Of a stretch of 64,000 nucleotides of DNA, positions 11,845 to 22,613 are shown piece by piece (position 1 is the first letter of the stretch; every line of letters begins with the position of its first letter). The stretch spans positions 52,196,402 through 52,260,401 of the forward strand of contig NC_079134.1 of NCBI RefSeq assembly GCF_945859705.1, read 5' to 3'. The notes below the pieces were generated by a model, which ran no database searches, was not told the DNA's origin, and worked only from the letters and a program-made list of their open reading frames with translations. This DNA is from Episyrphus balteatus. Taxonomy: Eukaryota > Arthropoda > Insecta > Diptera > Syrphidae. The translations under genes were made by a program, and so were the position numbers.

Positions 11845-13985
11845 GACAATATGTGAAATGATTTTAGTTGAGTACAAATATCGATGAAGTTAGAGAACCT
11901 TGTTGAAATTGCAGCTATGTTCCGTTGAAACTTAATTTATTAAGAATGGTATATAAAAACATATATAATTATTGTGCTTGATTTTTTCCCACAGCTCTGT
12001 ACGTACCTACAATAGATAACAGAAACGGATACGTTAAGTAATGAATGCAGTAAATATTTGCATCCTTTTTTATTTTTGCGAAAACAATTGTATCGAAAAT
12101 AAAAATTGACTTTTTTTAAACTTTTGTATTCCGATTGCAAATTCAAAAAAATAAAATAATAAAACTATTTCTGTGAAAAAAGTGTGTATGCATCTAGGAG
12201 GAGGATATAATAATTTAAATTGTGACGAATGAATTTTTCTTTTCCTTTTGCAAAAGAATGCGGAACTTTATGAGAATGTCAATTTCTTTCGATGCACTTT
12301 TTGTGTATGTAACAAAAAAATAAATGTTTTCCATTTAAATATACATATACACAAATATATTTGTATTTTTGTAGCAAAAGTATTCGTATACATCTTCAAA
12401 AAAGTAACAAACAAACACTCATACTTTGATTTCTTCTCCTTGAAGAATACTACTACTTCTTGAATATTGTTGTTTACGAGGATGGATTCGTTTTTGAGTG
12501 ATGTTCATCGAAATAAAAGATGAATATCTTTATTTTGTTCATCTTCTATCTGGGTGATTGTTCAATCGAACAACCATCCCGAACCCGGATACAAAGAAAA
12601 ATAAAGTAGATACATTTTGCATTCGACGAATACTGCTATCACAGAGCAAAGTTATTTGCTTTTGACAATGCAAATAAATTGTGATTTTTTTTTTGTTTTT
12701 GCTCGTAGATATTTTGTTTTTGTCGTGATTTTTTTTTTTTAGGAGAAGGAGATTGTCATTAGGAAACATTGTTTACACATGCGGTGGAGATGTGAGTTTT
12801 TCTCAAGGATAGAGAGAAATGAGATCGAATAAAAATAAATGTCCTTAAAACAAATATTCGAATTTGGAGTCAATTTTTCTTCAACCAAAACAAAATCGAA
12901 TCATTGTTAAAATATAAACGACTTCAATAAAAATATTTTGAAAAATAAGTGAAGCTTAAGAAGCATGTTCATTGTGCATTGAACTCAGATTTTATACACG
13001 AGTAAAATTTTAAAGAAAAAAATATTTTATAAAATCTTGTTCAAAAATAAGTTACATAGGTAGGTTGATTTTTAAGGTTCCCACCTTATTATCATTTTGA
13101 ATAATGATACATTTTGACTACTTCACAGGAAAAGCTAACGTTTTAATGCTTTTTATGGTTAATTTTTATATAATTTAATCCTTGTCTTACCTCGTAGAGT
13201 TCTAGAGTGCTTCACCAGAATTTTAAGATTGATGTTTATTTTCGATTTTCTTTAAAATTTTGATTTTCTGTAAAATATTTTTATACAAAAATAAAATACA
13301 TGCTTCTTTGAAAAATAAGTTAATATTTAAAAATGCACCTTCTTTCGTATTCAAATGTATTCTTTTTTCTCTCAACTTCGTTATTATCTGGATCACAGAT
13401 ATAAATGAAAAAGTTAAATTGCCACTTCCATGTTCTAAAATAGTGGCATAACACCGGAGGATATTTCTGGGAAAAATACGGGATTAACAAAATTAATATA
13501 CCGAGGCAACTGTTGGCGAAACATATTTTAAATTTTTAACCGATTTGCATTAAACAAGTGCTGCACTAATTTCTAATCAAAATATTCTAGAAAACAAAAA
13601 TTGAAAAACAAACAAATTGAAAAAAACAAACAATTTTGACTCAAAAAATAATTTATTACATTGTATATCAGTGACTACTGAAACAAATAAATTCTGTGCC
13701 AGTGAGCTACTGTATAATTTTGTAGGATTTTGAAAATTTATTAGAATACAAATTCGGAAACATTTTACATAACAACATATTTTCCAGCTACCACTAATTA
13801 ATATGAATAAAAATATAAGTAGAATATACTCATGGAAAATTGTTACACATGTCATTTTTAATTCCCGTGAACCGTGAATCCATCTATCCACTTGATTCTA
13901 GAATATGTTAAAAAAATAAACAACATCTGTGCCGATGTTCCGAGAAATAGATACAAGTTAATAAACAGTTGTTATGTATGATTTT
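11845..13985. other. AT-rich non-genic sequence
   Basis: No gene or element end recognised. Frames here are low-complexity. Confidence 0.5.
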
Positions 13986-13987
13986 TG

Positions 13988-14000
13988 TATTCTTTCGAAT
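13988..14000 (+). repeat. Left target-site duplication of the LOA element
   Basis: TATTCTTTCGAAT; the identical 13 bases recur at 21032-21044. A perfect direct repeat directly at both element ends is the product of target-primed reverse transcription and indicates a recent, full-length insertion. Confidence 0.92.
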
Positions 14001-14112
14001 GCTCGGCAAAAATCCGTGTATAAAACCCTCCTAGTGGGTGCCGGGCGGTAATGATCACCACAGTTTTATCTTGTGCGTTTTTGGCAAGATGGTGATCAGC
14101 TAAGGTCAGGTT
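14001..14112 (+). ncRNA. Candidate HDV-like self-cleaving ribozyme at the element 5' end
   Basis: The pairing follows the nested double-pseudoknot plan of the hepatitis delta ribozyme. P1 is 14001-14007 (GCTCGGC) with 14040-14046 (GCCGGGC), 7 bp with one G-U. P3 is ACCC 14025-14028 with GGGT 14036-14039, closing the 7-nt loop TCCTAGT. P1.1 is GG 14047-14048 with CC 14030-14031. P4 is GATCACCA 14053-14060 with TGGTGATC 14090-14097. J4/2 contains GCTAA (14099-14103), whose C14100 would be the catalytic cytosine. P2 is weak: AATC 14011-14014 with GGTT 14109-14112 is the best I see. Cleavage 5' of G14001 would fall exactly at the target-duplication border. HDV-like ribozymes at 5' ends of R2, LOA-type (Baggins) and other non-LTR elements are established; this instance is inferred. 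Confidence 0.72.
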
Positions 14113-14395
14113 GCATAGCTGTATTGTTCTTAACTCCTCAATAGTTAAATAATCAGAAATGTAATTTTACCATCGATACAAGGTTCCTAATTTTCAGTGG
14201 TGGGGTGAGCGTGCACATAATCCGTGCCCAGGAAATGGAAGGCTGGGGGATAAACCAGTCGTGAACGAGCTCTTTCGGATGCCTTGGCAGGATCCGTCAT
14301 AATTTTTGCCTTGCCCCGGTAATCGGCTCTGCCGGGGTTGACCTTTCCTTTCCGACCTACTCGTGGGACTTTAATTTATTATTTCAAATTTAAAA
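14113..14395 (+). other. 5' UTR of the LOA element downstream of the ribozyme
   Basis: About 280 bp between the ribozyme and the ORF1 ATG. It holds a further GC-rich stem, CCCCGG 14314-14319 with CCGGGG 14332-14337, and ends in an AT-rich leader (TTTAAAA) right before the start codon. No upstream open frame of note was identified. Confidence 0.6.
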
Positions 14396-15598
14396 ATGGA
14401 CAAAAAAGACAAGACAGACTATACGACTTCCGAGTTGGAAGATGAGCTTCTGGCCTCGAGCCAGGAAACAATCGGAGGGTGTTCAGATGATGTTAGAGGC
14501 ACTAGCATCTCTGAGCAACCTTCAAAAACTGGAAGTACAGGCGGAACCAGCGGTACCCCTGTACTTCGACCCGCAATAAACCAAATAAATCCTTCGGGTA
14601 GCAGAGCCAGCCAAAGCCATGCTACCCGGCGTAAGAGAAGATCAGCAAGTTCGCATCGGAGAGCGGATTTCCATAGGGCATCCTTCATTCTAAGCAAGAT
14701 TGCTTTAAATGAGGAAGCTGGAACTCCGCACGAAAACGATGCTGCTGATAAGATCAAATATGGGAAGATTGTTGAGGAGTACAATAATCTTCTCATTGAA
14801 CCAAAAAAGTCCGTTAAGAGAATTAGATCACCTGAGGAAGCTAATCCTCCTCAGAAAAAATCTAAAGCAAACGGCACCAACAAGAAAGCACCATCTCAGG
14901 GAGCGGCGCAATCGCGCACTTTTAGTGAGATTGTCAGAGACGATCTTCAAGTGGCGGTTGTAGATGAACTCTCCACTGACAACAGAGCTCTGATGTCGGT
15001 GTGGAACTCCATCGAGGCTAAGCTTTCTGAGATGGTCTTTCTATATACCCTATCTGCAACTGAGGGACCCTACCCGAGTTTCGACTCTGGTGAGATGCTT
15101 AGGGGATACAGGGTAATCAAGTGCGAGGATGTGTTCTCTAGGGATTTCCTTAGTAAAAGTGTAGCTGAGGTCAGCAACAAATGGGATGGCTTGAAGCTCA
15201 AGCTTATCCCAGCTAAGGAAATTCCAAGACAACCACTGGCTCGCATTTGGCTGCCCCTCATGAGCATCAAGCCAAGCGGACCGGAGCTGATCCGCAGTCT
15301 CCAGAAGTTAAACCCGCTGATTCCTATGCATGACTGGGTAGTCATTAAGGCTGAAGAGCCGCAGAAGAACAGCGCGTCTTACCTTCTGAGGATCTGCGAG
15401 GTCAGTCGTGGGGCTCTCGAAAAAGCCGATTTCAAGCTACGTTTTGGCATTAGGAATGCCAAGATAAAGATTCTACAGAGTCAGGAAACGGACCCTAACC
15501 TAGTTGAGGATACTGTCGAGGATGACGGTGTCCCCAAAGAGGCAGGGTCCTCCGGCAAGGAGCTGGTAACTGACTGTGTAGAATCTATTCCGAATTGA
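14396..15598 (+). CDS. LOA element ORF1, RNA-binding/chaperone-type protein
   Basis: 400 residues beginning at an ATG after an A-rich leader. The N-terminal third is low-complexity and rich in Ser/Thr/Gly, with a basic patch at residues 76-89 (ATRRKRRSASSHRR) that could act as nuclear-localisation or nucleic-acid contact. A second lysine-rich stretch is at 137-165. The folded part, about residues 175-360, resembles the DUF4780-type domain common in ORF1 proteins of insect non-LTR elements (marks FLYTLSATEGPYPSFDSGE and ARIWLP). I see no CCHC knuckles. By family knowledge the protein binds element RNA to form the ribonucleoprotein. It ends with TGA just 4 nt before the ORF2 ATG in another phase, so ORF2 is probably translated by termination-reinitiation. 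The frame looks intact. The domain name is from recall and is the least certain part. Confidence 0.85.
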   Translation: MDKKDKTDYTTSELEDELLASSQETIGGCSDDVRGTSISEQPSKTGSTGGTSGTPVLRPAINQINPSGSRASQSHATRRKRRSASSHRRADFHRASFILSKIALNEEAGTPHENDAADKIKYGKIVEEYNNLLIEPKKSVKRIRSPEEANPPQKKSKANGTNKKAPSQGAAQSRTFSEIVRDDLQVAVVDELSTDNRALMSVWNSIEAKLSEMVFLYTLSATEGPYPSFDSGEMLRGYRVIKCEDVFSRDFLSKSVAEVSNKWDGLKLKLIPAKEIPRQPLARIWLPLMSIKPSGPELIRSLQKLNPLIPMHDWVVIKAEEPQKNSASYLLRICEVSRGALEKADFKLRFGIRNAKIKILQSQETDPNLVEDTVEDDGVPKEAGSSGKELVTDCVESIPN

Positions 15599-15602
15599 AA
15601 AC

Positions 15603-18600
15603 ATGCTGCGCGTCATTCAGGTTAATCTGAAGCACTCTAAATGTGCTTCAGATAACCTGAGAGTTTTCCTGAGGGAGGAAAACTATGATGTGGGCATTAT
15701 TCAAGAGCCCTGGGTTAATGGCCTCCGAGTGAGGGGCCTTCAAGACAGCCAATACGACCTTTTCTATAAGCCCGTCAGTTCGAACCAAGGTAAGCCAAGA
15801 ACTTGTATTTTAGCTAAAAAACACTTAAAAGCTTTTTTGTGTCCCAATCTTAGCACCTCTGATTTGACCGTTGTCAAATTGGAGGGTTCAAATACTGAGG
15901 GTTTACTCTTGGCCTCTGCGTACATGGCACACGACCAGCAGTCACCGCCGGAGGAAGTACGCAGGCTGACAATACAAGCCAATACCATGAAGACAAGCCT
16001 ACTCATCGGGTGTGACGCAAATGCACGTCATACTCTGTGGGGTAGTTCTGAGATCAATGAACGAGGTGAGTCTTTATTTGATTATATCATTGAAAATAAC
16101 CTTTCTCTCTGCAATAGAGGTACTACTCCAACCTTCATTTTCCCGAGTTCGGGAAATTATGAAGGATGGGAGGATGTACTAGACATCACCTTTATAAACA
16201 ACTACTCCAATCTGCAGGTAGAAAACTGGAGAGTATCCCCTTTGAAATCCTTTTCAGATCATAGTTGGATTCTCTTCCAACTCAAATTTGAAACTAAAAC
16301 CCCACCCCCTTACAGAAATCCCAAAAGAATTGACTGGAAGAATTTCGGTCAAGTTTTTAGTGCAAAAATACGCAGTATACCCAATCTGAGCACAGATACG
16401 GTTGAAGATCTTGAATCAAAGGTTATAACCTTTGAAAGATCGATGATCACTGCCTTTAAAGTCTCGTGTCCGGTGAGACATAGCAGCAAAACATTTCCTC
16501 CTTGGTGGAATGAAGACTTATCTTATCTGAGGAAGATGACTAGAACAATCTTCAACATCTGCCACAAATACAAATTTTATCAACCCTATAAAGATTGCTT
16601 AAAAGTCTATAAGCGCACTATAGCTTTAGCCAAAAAAGAAAGCTGGGAGGAATACTGTCATTCCATAGAAGATATTAAGGATTCCGCCAGGTTAAGCAAG
16701 GTTTTATCGAAAGAACATTCTAACCCCTCGTTTCTTAAAAAGCCTGACGGATCCTGGACAATATCCCCAGCTGAATCCTTGGAATTACTAATGACTACTC
16801 ACTTTCCGGGGTGTGTAGATAACACCTCTGAAGTGAACATAAATCCCACCTTGCTATCAGTTACGACAGAGCGAGTAAACTCCTTGATAACAAGAGAAAA
16901 TATAGCTTGGGCTATTAATACTTTCTCTCCGTATAAATCCCCAGGCCCTGATGGTATTCTGCCTATTATGCTGCAAAATCAGCAAGAGATAGCAGTTCCA
17001 TGGCTTGAAAAAATCTTTAAAGGCTGCCTTCTTCTTAATCATGTGCCAAAGTCTTGGAGACAAGTTAGCGTGGTTTTCATACCAAAAGTGGGCAAAAGAG
17101 GACATGAATCCGAGAAGGATTTCCGGCCAATAAGTTTAACATCTTTTTTACTTAAAACCTTAGAAAGAATCTTGGAAACTCATATTAGAGACATTTTCAA
17201 AAGATGTCCCTTAGCTAGTTCGCAGCACGCTTATATGAGGGGCAAATCTACGGAAACAGCCCTCCATGAAGTTGTTAGAACAATTGAGAACTCGATCCAC
17301 TTTAAAGAATATACCCTAGCTACCTTCTTAGATGTAGAGGGAGCTTTTAACAATGTCCTAACCGAATCTATTCTTGAGGCCCTAGTGACTTTTGAAGTAG
17401 AAGACTACATCAGAAGTTGGATTATTTCAATGCTAAAAGAGAGAAGAATTCAAGCAAGTTTAGGAAATTCAAACTGTTTTAAATGTGTCAACAGGGGTAC
17501 GCCTCAGGGTGGCGTTCTCTCCCCCCTTTTATGGCTCCTTGTTATGAATAATATCCTCGTGAAGCTTGAGAGAAGTGGAGTGAAGGCAGTGGCATATGCG
17601 GATGATCTGGTTGTACTTGTATCAGGAAAATTTTTACCCGTGATCAGCGAGATCACTGACACGGCTTTGAGAAAAGTTAGCAACTGGGCTACAAGCTGTG
17701 GCCTAGGAGTTAATCAAAGTAAAACGGAACTGATGCTTTTTACAACTAAAACCAAAATCCCTGTCTTCCCTCTACCTCAGCTCAACGGCCAAATCTTATC
17801 ACTTTCTTCTAGCGCAAAATATTTAGGTGTAATTTTGGACACTAAACTGAGCTGGAAGCTAAATATAGAAGAGCGGGTTAAGAAGGCGAGCATTGCTTTC
17901 TATGCCTGTAGTAAAACCTTTGGGAAAAAATGGGGTCTTAAATCAAAAATGATTCTATGGACTTACACAGCGGTGGTACGACCCATTCTTACTTACGGCA
18001 CCATTGTTTGGTGGCCTGCACTAAATAAAGCATATAACATCAACAAACTTAAGAAAATTCAAAGAACAGCAAGCGTAGGGACAACTGGAGCCCTCCGGTC
18101 GTGCCCTACTGAGGCTCTAAATGTTCTCTTGCACCTTTTACCCATAGACCTTCATATAAAATACCAGGTTTCTTGTAGCGTTTTAAGGCTAAAAGAAACG
18201 GGCTGTTGGAAGGCAAAACCCTTTGGTCACAGTGACACAGCAAATTTAATACCATCGGATATGCTTCTGACACCCACGGACTACTGCACTCCTATTTTGA
18301 ATACTGTAATGAATTGCAAGGTCAGCTTCCCGTCTAGATCAGACTGGGAAGATGGCATTGTGACGAGAGACTTCGACACCTGCATTTTCACTGATGGCTC
18401 AAAAATGGATTGTGGGGTCGGTGCGGGTGTCTATTATGAATCCCTCAATATCTCAAAATCCTTTCGACTACCAAACTTTGCCAGTGTATTCCAAGCGGAA
18501 TTGCTGGCAATTAAAGAAGCTTGCAAATTACTTAGCCTATATCCAAACCAAAACCAAAGCATAGCTATATTAACAGATAGCCAGGCAGCTATAAAAGCAA

Positions 18601-19037
18601 TTGCTTCGGTCACGACATCCTCCAAATTAGTTCAGCAGTGCAGAGAGGAACTCTCATTGCTGAGTGGAAGCCTCACAATCACTCTCATCTGGATCCCAGG
18701 TCACAGTGGTTTTGAAGGCAATGAAAAGGCGGATGAACTGGCCAGGCAAGGATCGGCCCTTCATGAGTCTCTAGCAGAAATAGTTAACATCCCCATGGGA
18801 GTCATGAAGGGCGATATCTTCTCAAAATACCTAACAAAAGCCAACAATAGGTGGCACAACTTGACTAGCTGCGTCATATCCAGAAAAATCTGGCCCACCT
18901 ATAATAAATCCAAATCATATGACCTAATCTCTAGACCCAGAAAAGAAATTAGCAGGATCGTTGCGGTATGTACGGGACATTGGCCGATAGGAGAACACGC
19001 AGCAAAGCTAGGTATTCCTTACCGAATATATTCCTGA
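15603..19037 (+). pseudogene. LOA element ORF2 (endonuclease-RT-RNase H), truncated by internal duplication
   Basis: 1144 codons from ATG. The endonuclease covers residues 1-225, with N8, E35 (IIQEPW), GCDAN 136-140, DITF 194-197 and SDH 218-220. Reverse transcriptase spans about 430-720, with FLDVEGAF 575-582, RGTPQGGVLSP 631-641 and catalytic AYADD 664-668. RNase H has D931 (TDGS), E966, D992 (TDS), H1034 (PGHSG) and D1044. All key residues are present. The frame runs to Tyr1140, then enters the second copy of a 1660-bp duplication out of phase and stops at TGA 19035-19037, losing the C-terminal zinc knuckle. Family role: nicks target DNA, primes reverse transcription there and removes RNA. 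Because the knuckle is lost, I class this copy as broken, though the truncated product still carries all three enzyme domains. Confidence 0.9.
17361..19020 (+). repeat. Tandem duplication inside LOA ORF2, copy 1
   Basis: 1660 bp, repeated directly at 19021-20680. The two copies look identical by eye except for two bases next to the junction (17368 vs 19028 and 17374 vs 19034). The unit is 3x553+1 nt, so it shifts the phase. Confidence 0.93.
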
Positions 19038-20680
19038 GGCCCTAGTGACTTTTGAAGTAGAAGACTACATCAGAAGTTGGATTATTTCAATGCTAAAAGA
19101 GAGAAGAATTCAAGCAAGTTTAGGAAATTCAAACTGTTTTAAATGTGTCAACAGGGGTACGCCTCAGGGTGGCGTTCTCTCCCCCCTTTTATGGCTCCTT
19201 GTTATGAATAATATCCTCGTGAAGCTTGAGAGAAGTGGAGTGAAGGCAGTGGCATATGCGGATGATCTGGTTGTACTTGTATCAGGAAAATTTTTACCCG
19301 TGATCAGCGAGATCACTGACACGGCTTTGAGAAAAGTTAGCAACTGGGCTACAAGCTGTGGCCTAGGAGTTAATCAAAGTAAAACGGAACTGATGCTTTT
19401 TACAACTAAAACCAAAATCCCTGTCTTCCCTCTACCTCAGCTCAACGGCCAAATCTTATCACTTTCTTCTAGCGCAAAATATTTAGGTGTAATTTTGGAC
19501 ACTAAACTGAGCTGGAAGCTAAATATAGAAGAGCGGGTTAAGAAGGCGAGCATTGCTTTCTATGCCTGTAGTAAAACCTTTGGGAAAAAATGGGGTCTTA
19601 AATCAAAAATGATTCTATGGACTTACACAGCGGTGGTACGACCCATTCTTACTTACGGCACCATTGTTTGGTGGCCTGCACTAAATAAAGCATATAACAT
19701 CAACAAACTTAAGAAAATTCAAAGAACAGCAAGCGTAGGGACAACTGGAGCCCTCCGGTCGTGCCCTACTGAGGCTCTAAATGTTCTCTTGCACCTTTTA
19801 CCCATAGACCTTCATATAAAATACCAGGTTTCTTGTAGCGTTTTAAGGCTAAAAGAAACGGGCTGTTGGAAGGCAAAACCCTTTGGTCACAGTGACACAG
19901 CAAATTTAATACCATCGGATATGCTTCTGACACCCACGGACTACTGCACTCCTATTTTGAATACTGTAATGAATTGCAAGGTCAGCTTCCCGTCTAGATC
20001 AGACTGGGAAGATGGCATTGTGACGAGAGACTTCGACACCTGCATTTTCACTGATGGCTCAAAAATGGATTGTGGGGTCGGTGCGGGTGTCTATTATGAA
20101 TCCCTCAATATCTCAAAATCCTTTCGACTACCAAACTTTGCCAGTGTATTCCAAGCGGAATTGCTGGCAATTAAAGAAGCTTGCAAATTACTTAGCCTAT
20201 ATCCAAACCAAAACCAAAGCATAGCTATATTAACAGATAGCCAGGCAGCTATAAAAGCAATTGCTTCGGTCACGACATCCTCCAAATTAGTTCAGCAGTG
20301 CAGAGAGGAACTCTCATTGCTGAGTGGAAGCCTCACAATCACTCTCATCTGGATCCCAGGTCACAGTGGTTTTGAAGGCAATGAAAAGGCGGATGAACTG
20401 GCCAGGCAAGGATCGGCCCTTCATGAGTCTCTAGCAGAAATAGTTAACATCCCCATGGGAGTCATGAAGGGCGATATCTTCTCAAAATACCTAACAAAAG
20501 CCAACAATAGGTGGCACAACTTGACTAGCTGCGTCATATCCAGAAAAATCTGGCCCACCTATAATAAATCCAAATCATATGACCTAATCTCTAGACCCAG
20601 AAAAGAAATTAGCAGGATCGTTGCGGTATGTACGGGACATTGGCCGATAGGAGAACACGCAGCAAAGCTAGGTATTCCTT
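19021..20680 (+). repeat. Tandem duplication inside LOA ORF2, copy 2
   Basis: Second copy of the 1660-bp unit, running straight into the unduplicated ORF2 end at 20681. The join with copy 1 shows only an AC overlap, which suggests microhomology or template switching rather than unequal crossing-over between long repeats. Confidence 0.93.
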
Positions 20681-20874
20681 ACAACACCTTTTGTCGCAGT
20701 TGTTTGAATCAGCAAGAAAAAGAAACGGTATTCCACTTCCTTTGCCAATGTCCTGCCCTTGCTAGAAGCAGAATGCTCTCTCTGGGCAGTGAATTTTTCA
20801 ACGATATAAATAACATCTCAGAATTAAAGATCAAAGACTTGATCTCATTCCTCAATGCAACGAAGTGGTTTTAG
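19045..20874 (+). pseudogene. Second partial ORF2 frame (RT C-half, RNase H, zinc knuckle)
   Basis: An open frame of about 609 codons in a different phase from the first ORF2. It repeats the RT from before the RGTPQGGVLSP box onward, through YADD, the RNase H domain and then the true C-terminus: a CRSC...HFLC-type knuckle and the closing TKWF. The frame has no ATG at its beginning (GTG at 19045), so it is the downstream half of a broken gene rather than a gene. Discounting one duplication copy gives a continuous ORF2 of about 1203 codons, the expected LOA size. Confidence 0.9.
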
Positions 20875-21031
20875 GCTAGCCTAAACACTCGTATGTATTG
20901 AAATCACTTTATTCCAATTAACCCATTTATAACTCATAGGTTTCACAAGTTTTGGTATCAAAACGGCGCATTTTGCGTTACTTGGGTCATCAAGCTAGGA
21001 TGCTTATGACCGCCATCTCTACCTACCTACC
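20875..21031 (+). other. 3' UTR of the LOA element, TACC-repeat tail
   Basis: 157 bp after the ORF2 stop, containing TTTGGTATCAAAACGGCGC, a mark reminiscent of LOA 3' ends, and finishing with three TACC units (21020-21031) instead of poly-A. The 3' UTR is presumably where ORF2 protein recognises the RNA. Confidence 0.8.
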
Positions 21032-21044
21032 TATTCTTTCGAAT
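21032..21044 (+). repeat. Right target-site duplication of the LOA element
   Basis: TATTCTTTCGAAT, identical to 13988-14000; see that entry. Confidence 0.92.
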
Positions 21045-21534
21045 TTCAAGAATAACAATACATCGAATTTGTCAGAAAGTTTTTTGTTTTGGTATTTTAA
21101 ATTTTATTCGCATGAATTGCAATGCCAATAAGTATTCCACTCGATTTATCTGTGAGAGTTATATTGATCGGATCGATTTTTTTTTTTGTTTTAAGCTTTC
21201 TGTTTAATTGAGCTTAATTTCAATGTTTTTTTTACTCGAGAATTGAGATATATGTACATAATGTACTCCTACTCAAAATTAACACACACCTATTTACACC
21301 TCTTTATCTTGTTTAAAATGGCTTTAAAATTTTTGTGCGTAATTTTGTGGGTATGCTTATTATATAGCAAGTCCAATAATTCTATTCAATACTTGGAATT
21401 GCTTTATCTAGCACACAACGACAACTTTAGGTCATTCAAATAAAATTAATCGAACACATCTTTAAGGATTTCTGATTGTCAATTTAAAGTACCTTTTTAA
21501 TTGGCAGTTTCTTCAAGATCATGTACCTATGCGA

Positions 21535-21820
21535 AATTTCAGAAAATTATTTCAAAATACAAAAAAGTTACAAATTTTTGAACCGCGAAAGTCAAGCCAA
21601 AATAGTGCTTTTTGAGTTTTGACTAATTTTTTAAAGCATAAAAAACAAAGTATTTCAAAGGATTTGTTGTAAATTCAAGGTGATGTGTTGCAAGTATATG
21701 ATACTTAAGTATTTCAAGAGACAAAAACGTTACAGATATTTTTAAACGCCCAAGTCAAGCGAAAATAGTAGGTATCTACTTTTTGAACTTTGACCTATTT
21801 TTTAAGCTTAAAATAAATTT
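21535..21820 (+). repeat. Two-copy tandem repeat, unit about 165-185 bp
   Basis: Two diverged units share ATTTCA.A..ACAAAAA.GTTAC, AGTCAAGC.AAAATAGT, CTTTTTGA.TTTTGAC and TATTTTTTAA in the same order (about 21540-21650 and 21705-21815). No coding potential. Confidence 0.65.
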
Positions 21821-22608
21821 GGAATTAAAAAAAAAGTTTATCGCCAAACAGGCTCCTTGTACTTTGAACTCGCTCCTTAAAATTTTGATTATCGATTTAT
21901 CGGATTTTGGCTCTTTTAATTTCGAACTTGGCGATTTCAGGCTTCTTTAAAATCAAAGCATTTTACAGCAAAAATCCACCAAAAATGTGAACAGGCAACC
22001 AATTTGCATACATTTTTAATTTCAATCATTTAAAATTTAATTTTACGCCCGTAAATGAGCATGAAAACCAAAATATATCAACAAAATGAAAAAAATAATT
22101 ACACTTGAGGTCTGATAAGCAAAAGTTTTTGAAAATTAAAAGAAAAACATTTTTAAACCTCATGCCACAAAAATGTTTTGCGTTTTTTTGAACCATTTTT
22201 GAAAGCGGCTATTTTTGGCTCCAAGATTTTTCAAAAACGGCTCCTTTCCTCGAAAATACTCTGAAAACACTGATAGGTATGTGTTACTTTTAACCAAAAA
22301 AAAATATTATTTGAACCGTTACTAACGGTACTTGACATGTAATCATTTTTTTTTGATTTTCATGTTAACGACTCAATTGATTTTGACGAAAATTTTTGCA
22401 GAACCAAAACAAAATTATTTTTTTCCCGGGGACTTATGGCCCTGGCTTAGTTTAAACTCATTTAATCACTTTCATTTGTTTGTGCCATTCATGATAGAAA
22501 AAAAAACTAGTCTGTTTCAAAAATAATTAAATTCGCATTTTTTTTGTTCAATATAATTTAGTAAACAATTCTACTCTTGGTATTAGTAAGTCTATAAATA
22601 TGTTGTCT
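21821..22608. other. AT-rich non-genic sequence
   Basis: Nothing supported. Repeated CGGCT/GGCTCC...TTTTCAAAA phrases near 21845-21920 and 22200-22250 hint at another decayed repeat. Confidence 0.4.
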
Positions 22609-22613
22609 AATTA

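Larger units (their letters stand above)
14001..21031 (+). mobile_element. Full-length LOA-clade non-LTR retrotransposon with internal duplication
   Basis: The element has a 395-bp 5' UTR, ORF1, ORF2 with apurinic-type endonuclease, reverse transcriptase, RNase H and a C-terminal CCHC-like knuckle, and a 3' UTR ending in three TACC units. RNase H plus the C-terminal GHWPIGEHAAKLGIPY...CRSC...CQCPALAR...TKWF layout is typical of the LOA clade (Loa, Bilbo, Lian and relatives), which is established for flies and mosquitoes. The span is 7031 bp, or about 5.37 kb when the 1660-bp tandem duplication is discounted. A perfect 13-bp target duplication and otherwise open frames argue for a young insertion. 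GC content is higher than the host sequence. Because the duplication breaks ORF2, this copy should not make full-length ORF2 protein. Confidence 0.93.

Noticed and set aside
11562..11846. 94-codon frame
   Set aside because: Half of it is the compact foldback MITE; a symmetric frame exists on the other strand.
18434..18625. Minus-strand 63-codon frame repeated at 20094-20285
   Set aside because: Antisense shadow of RNase H, doubled by the tandem duplication.
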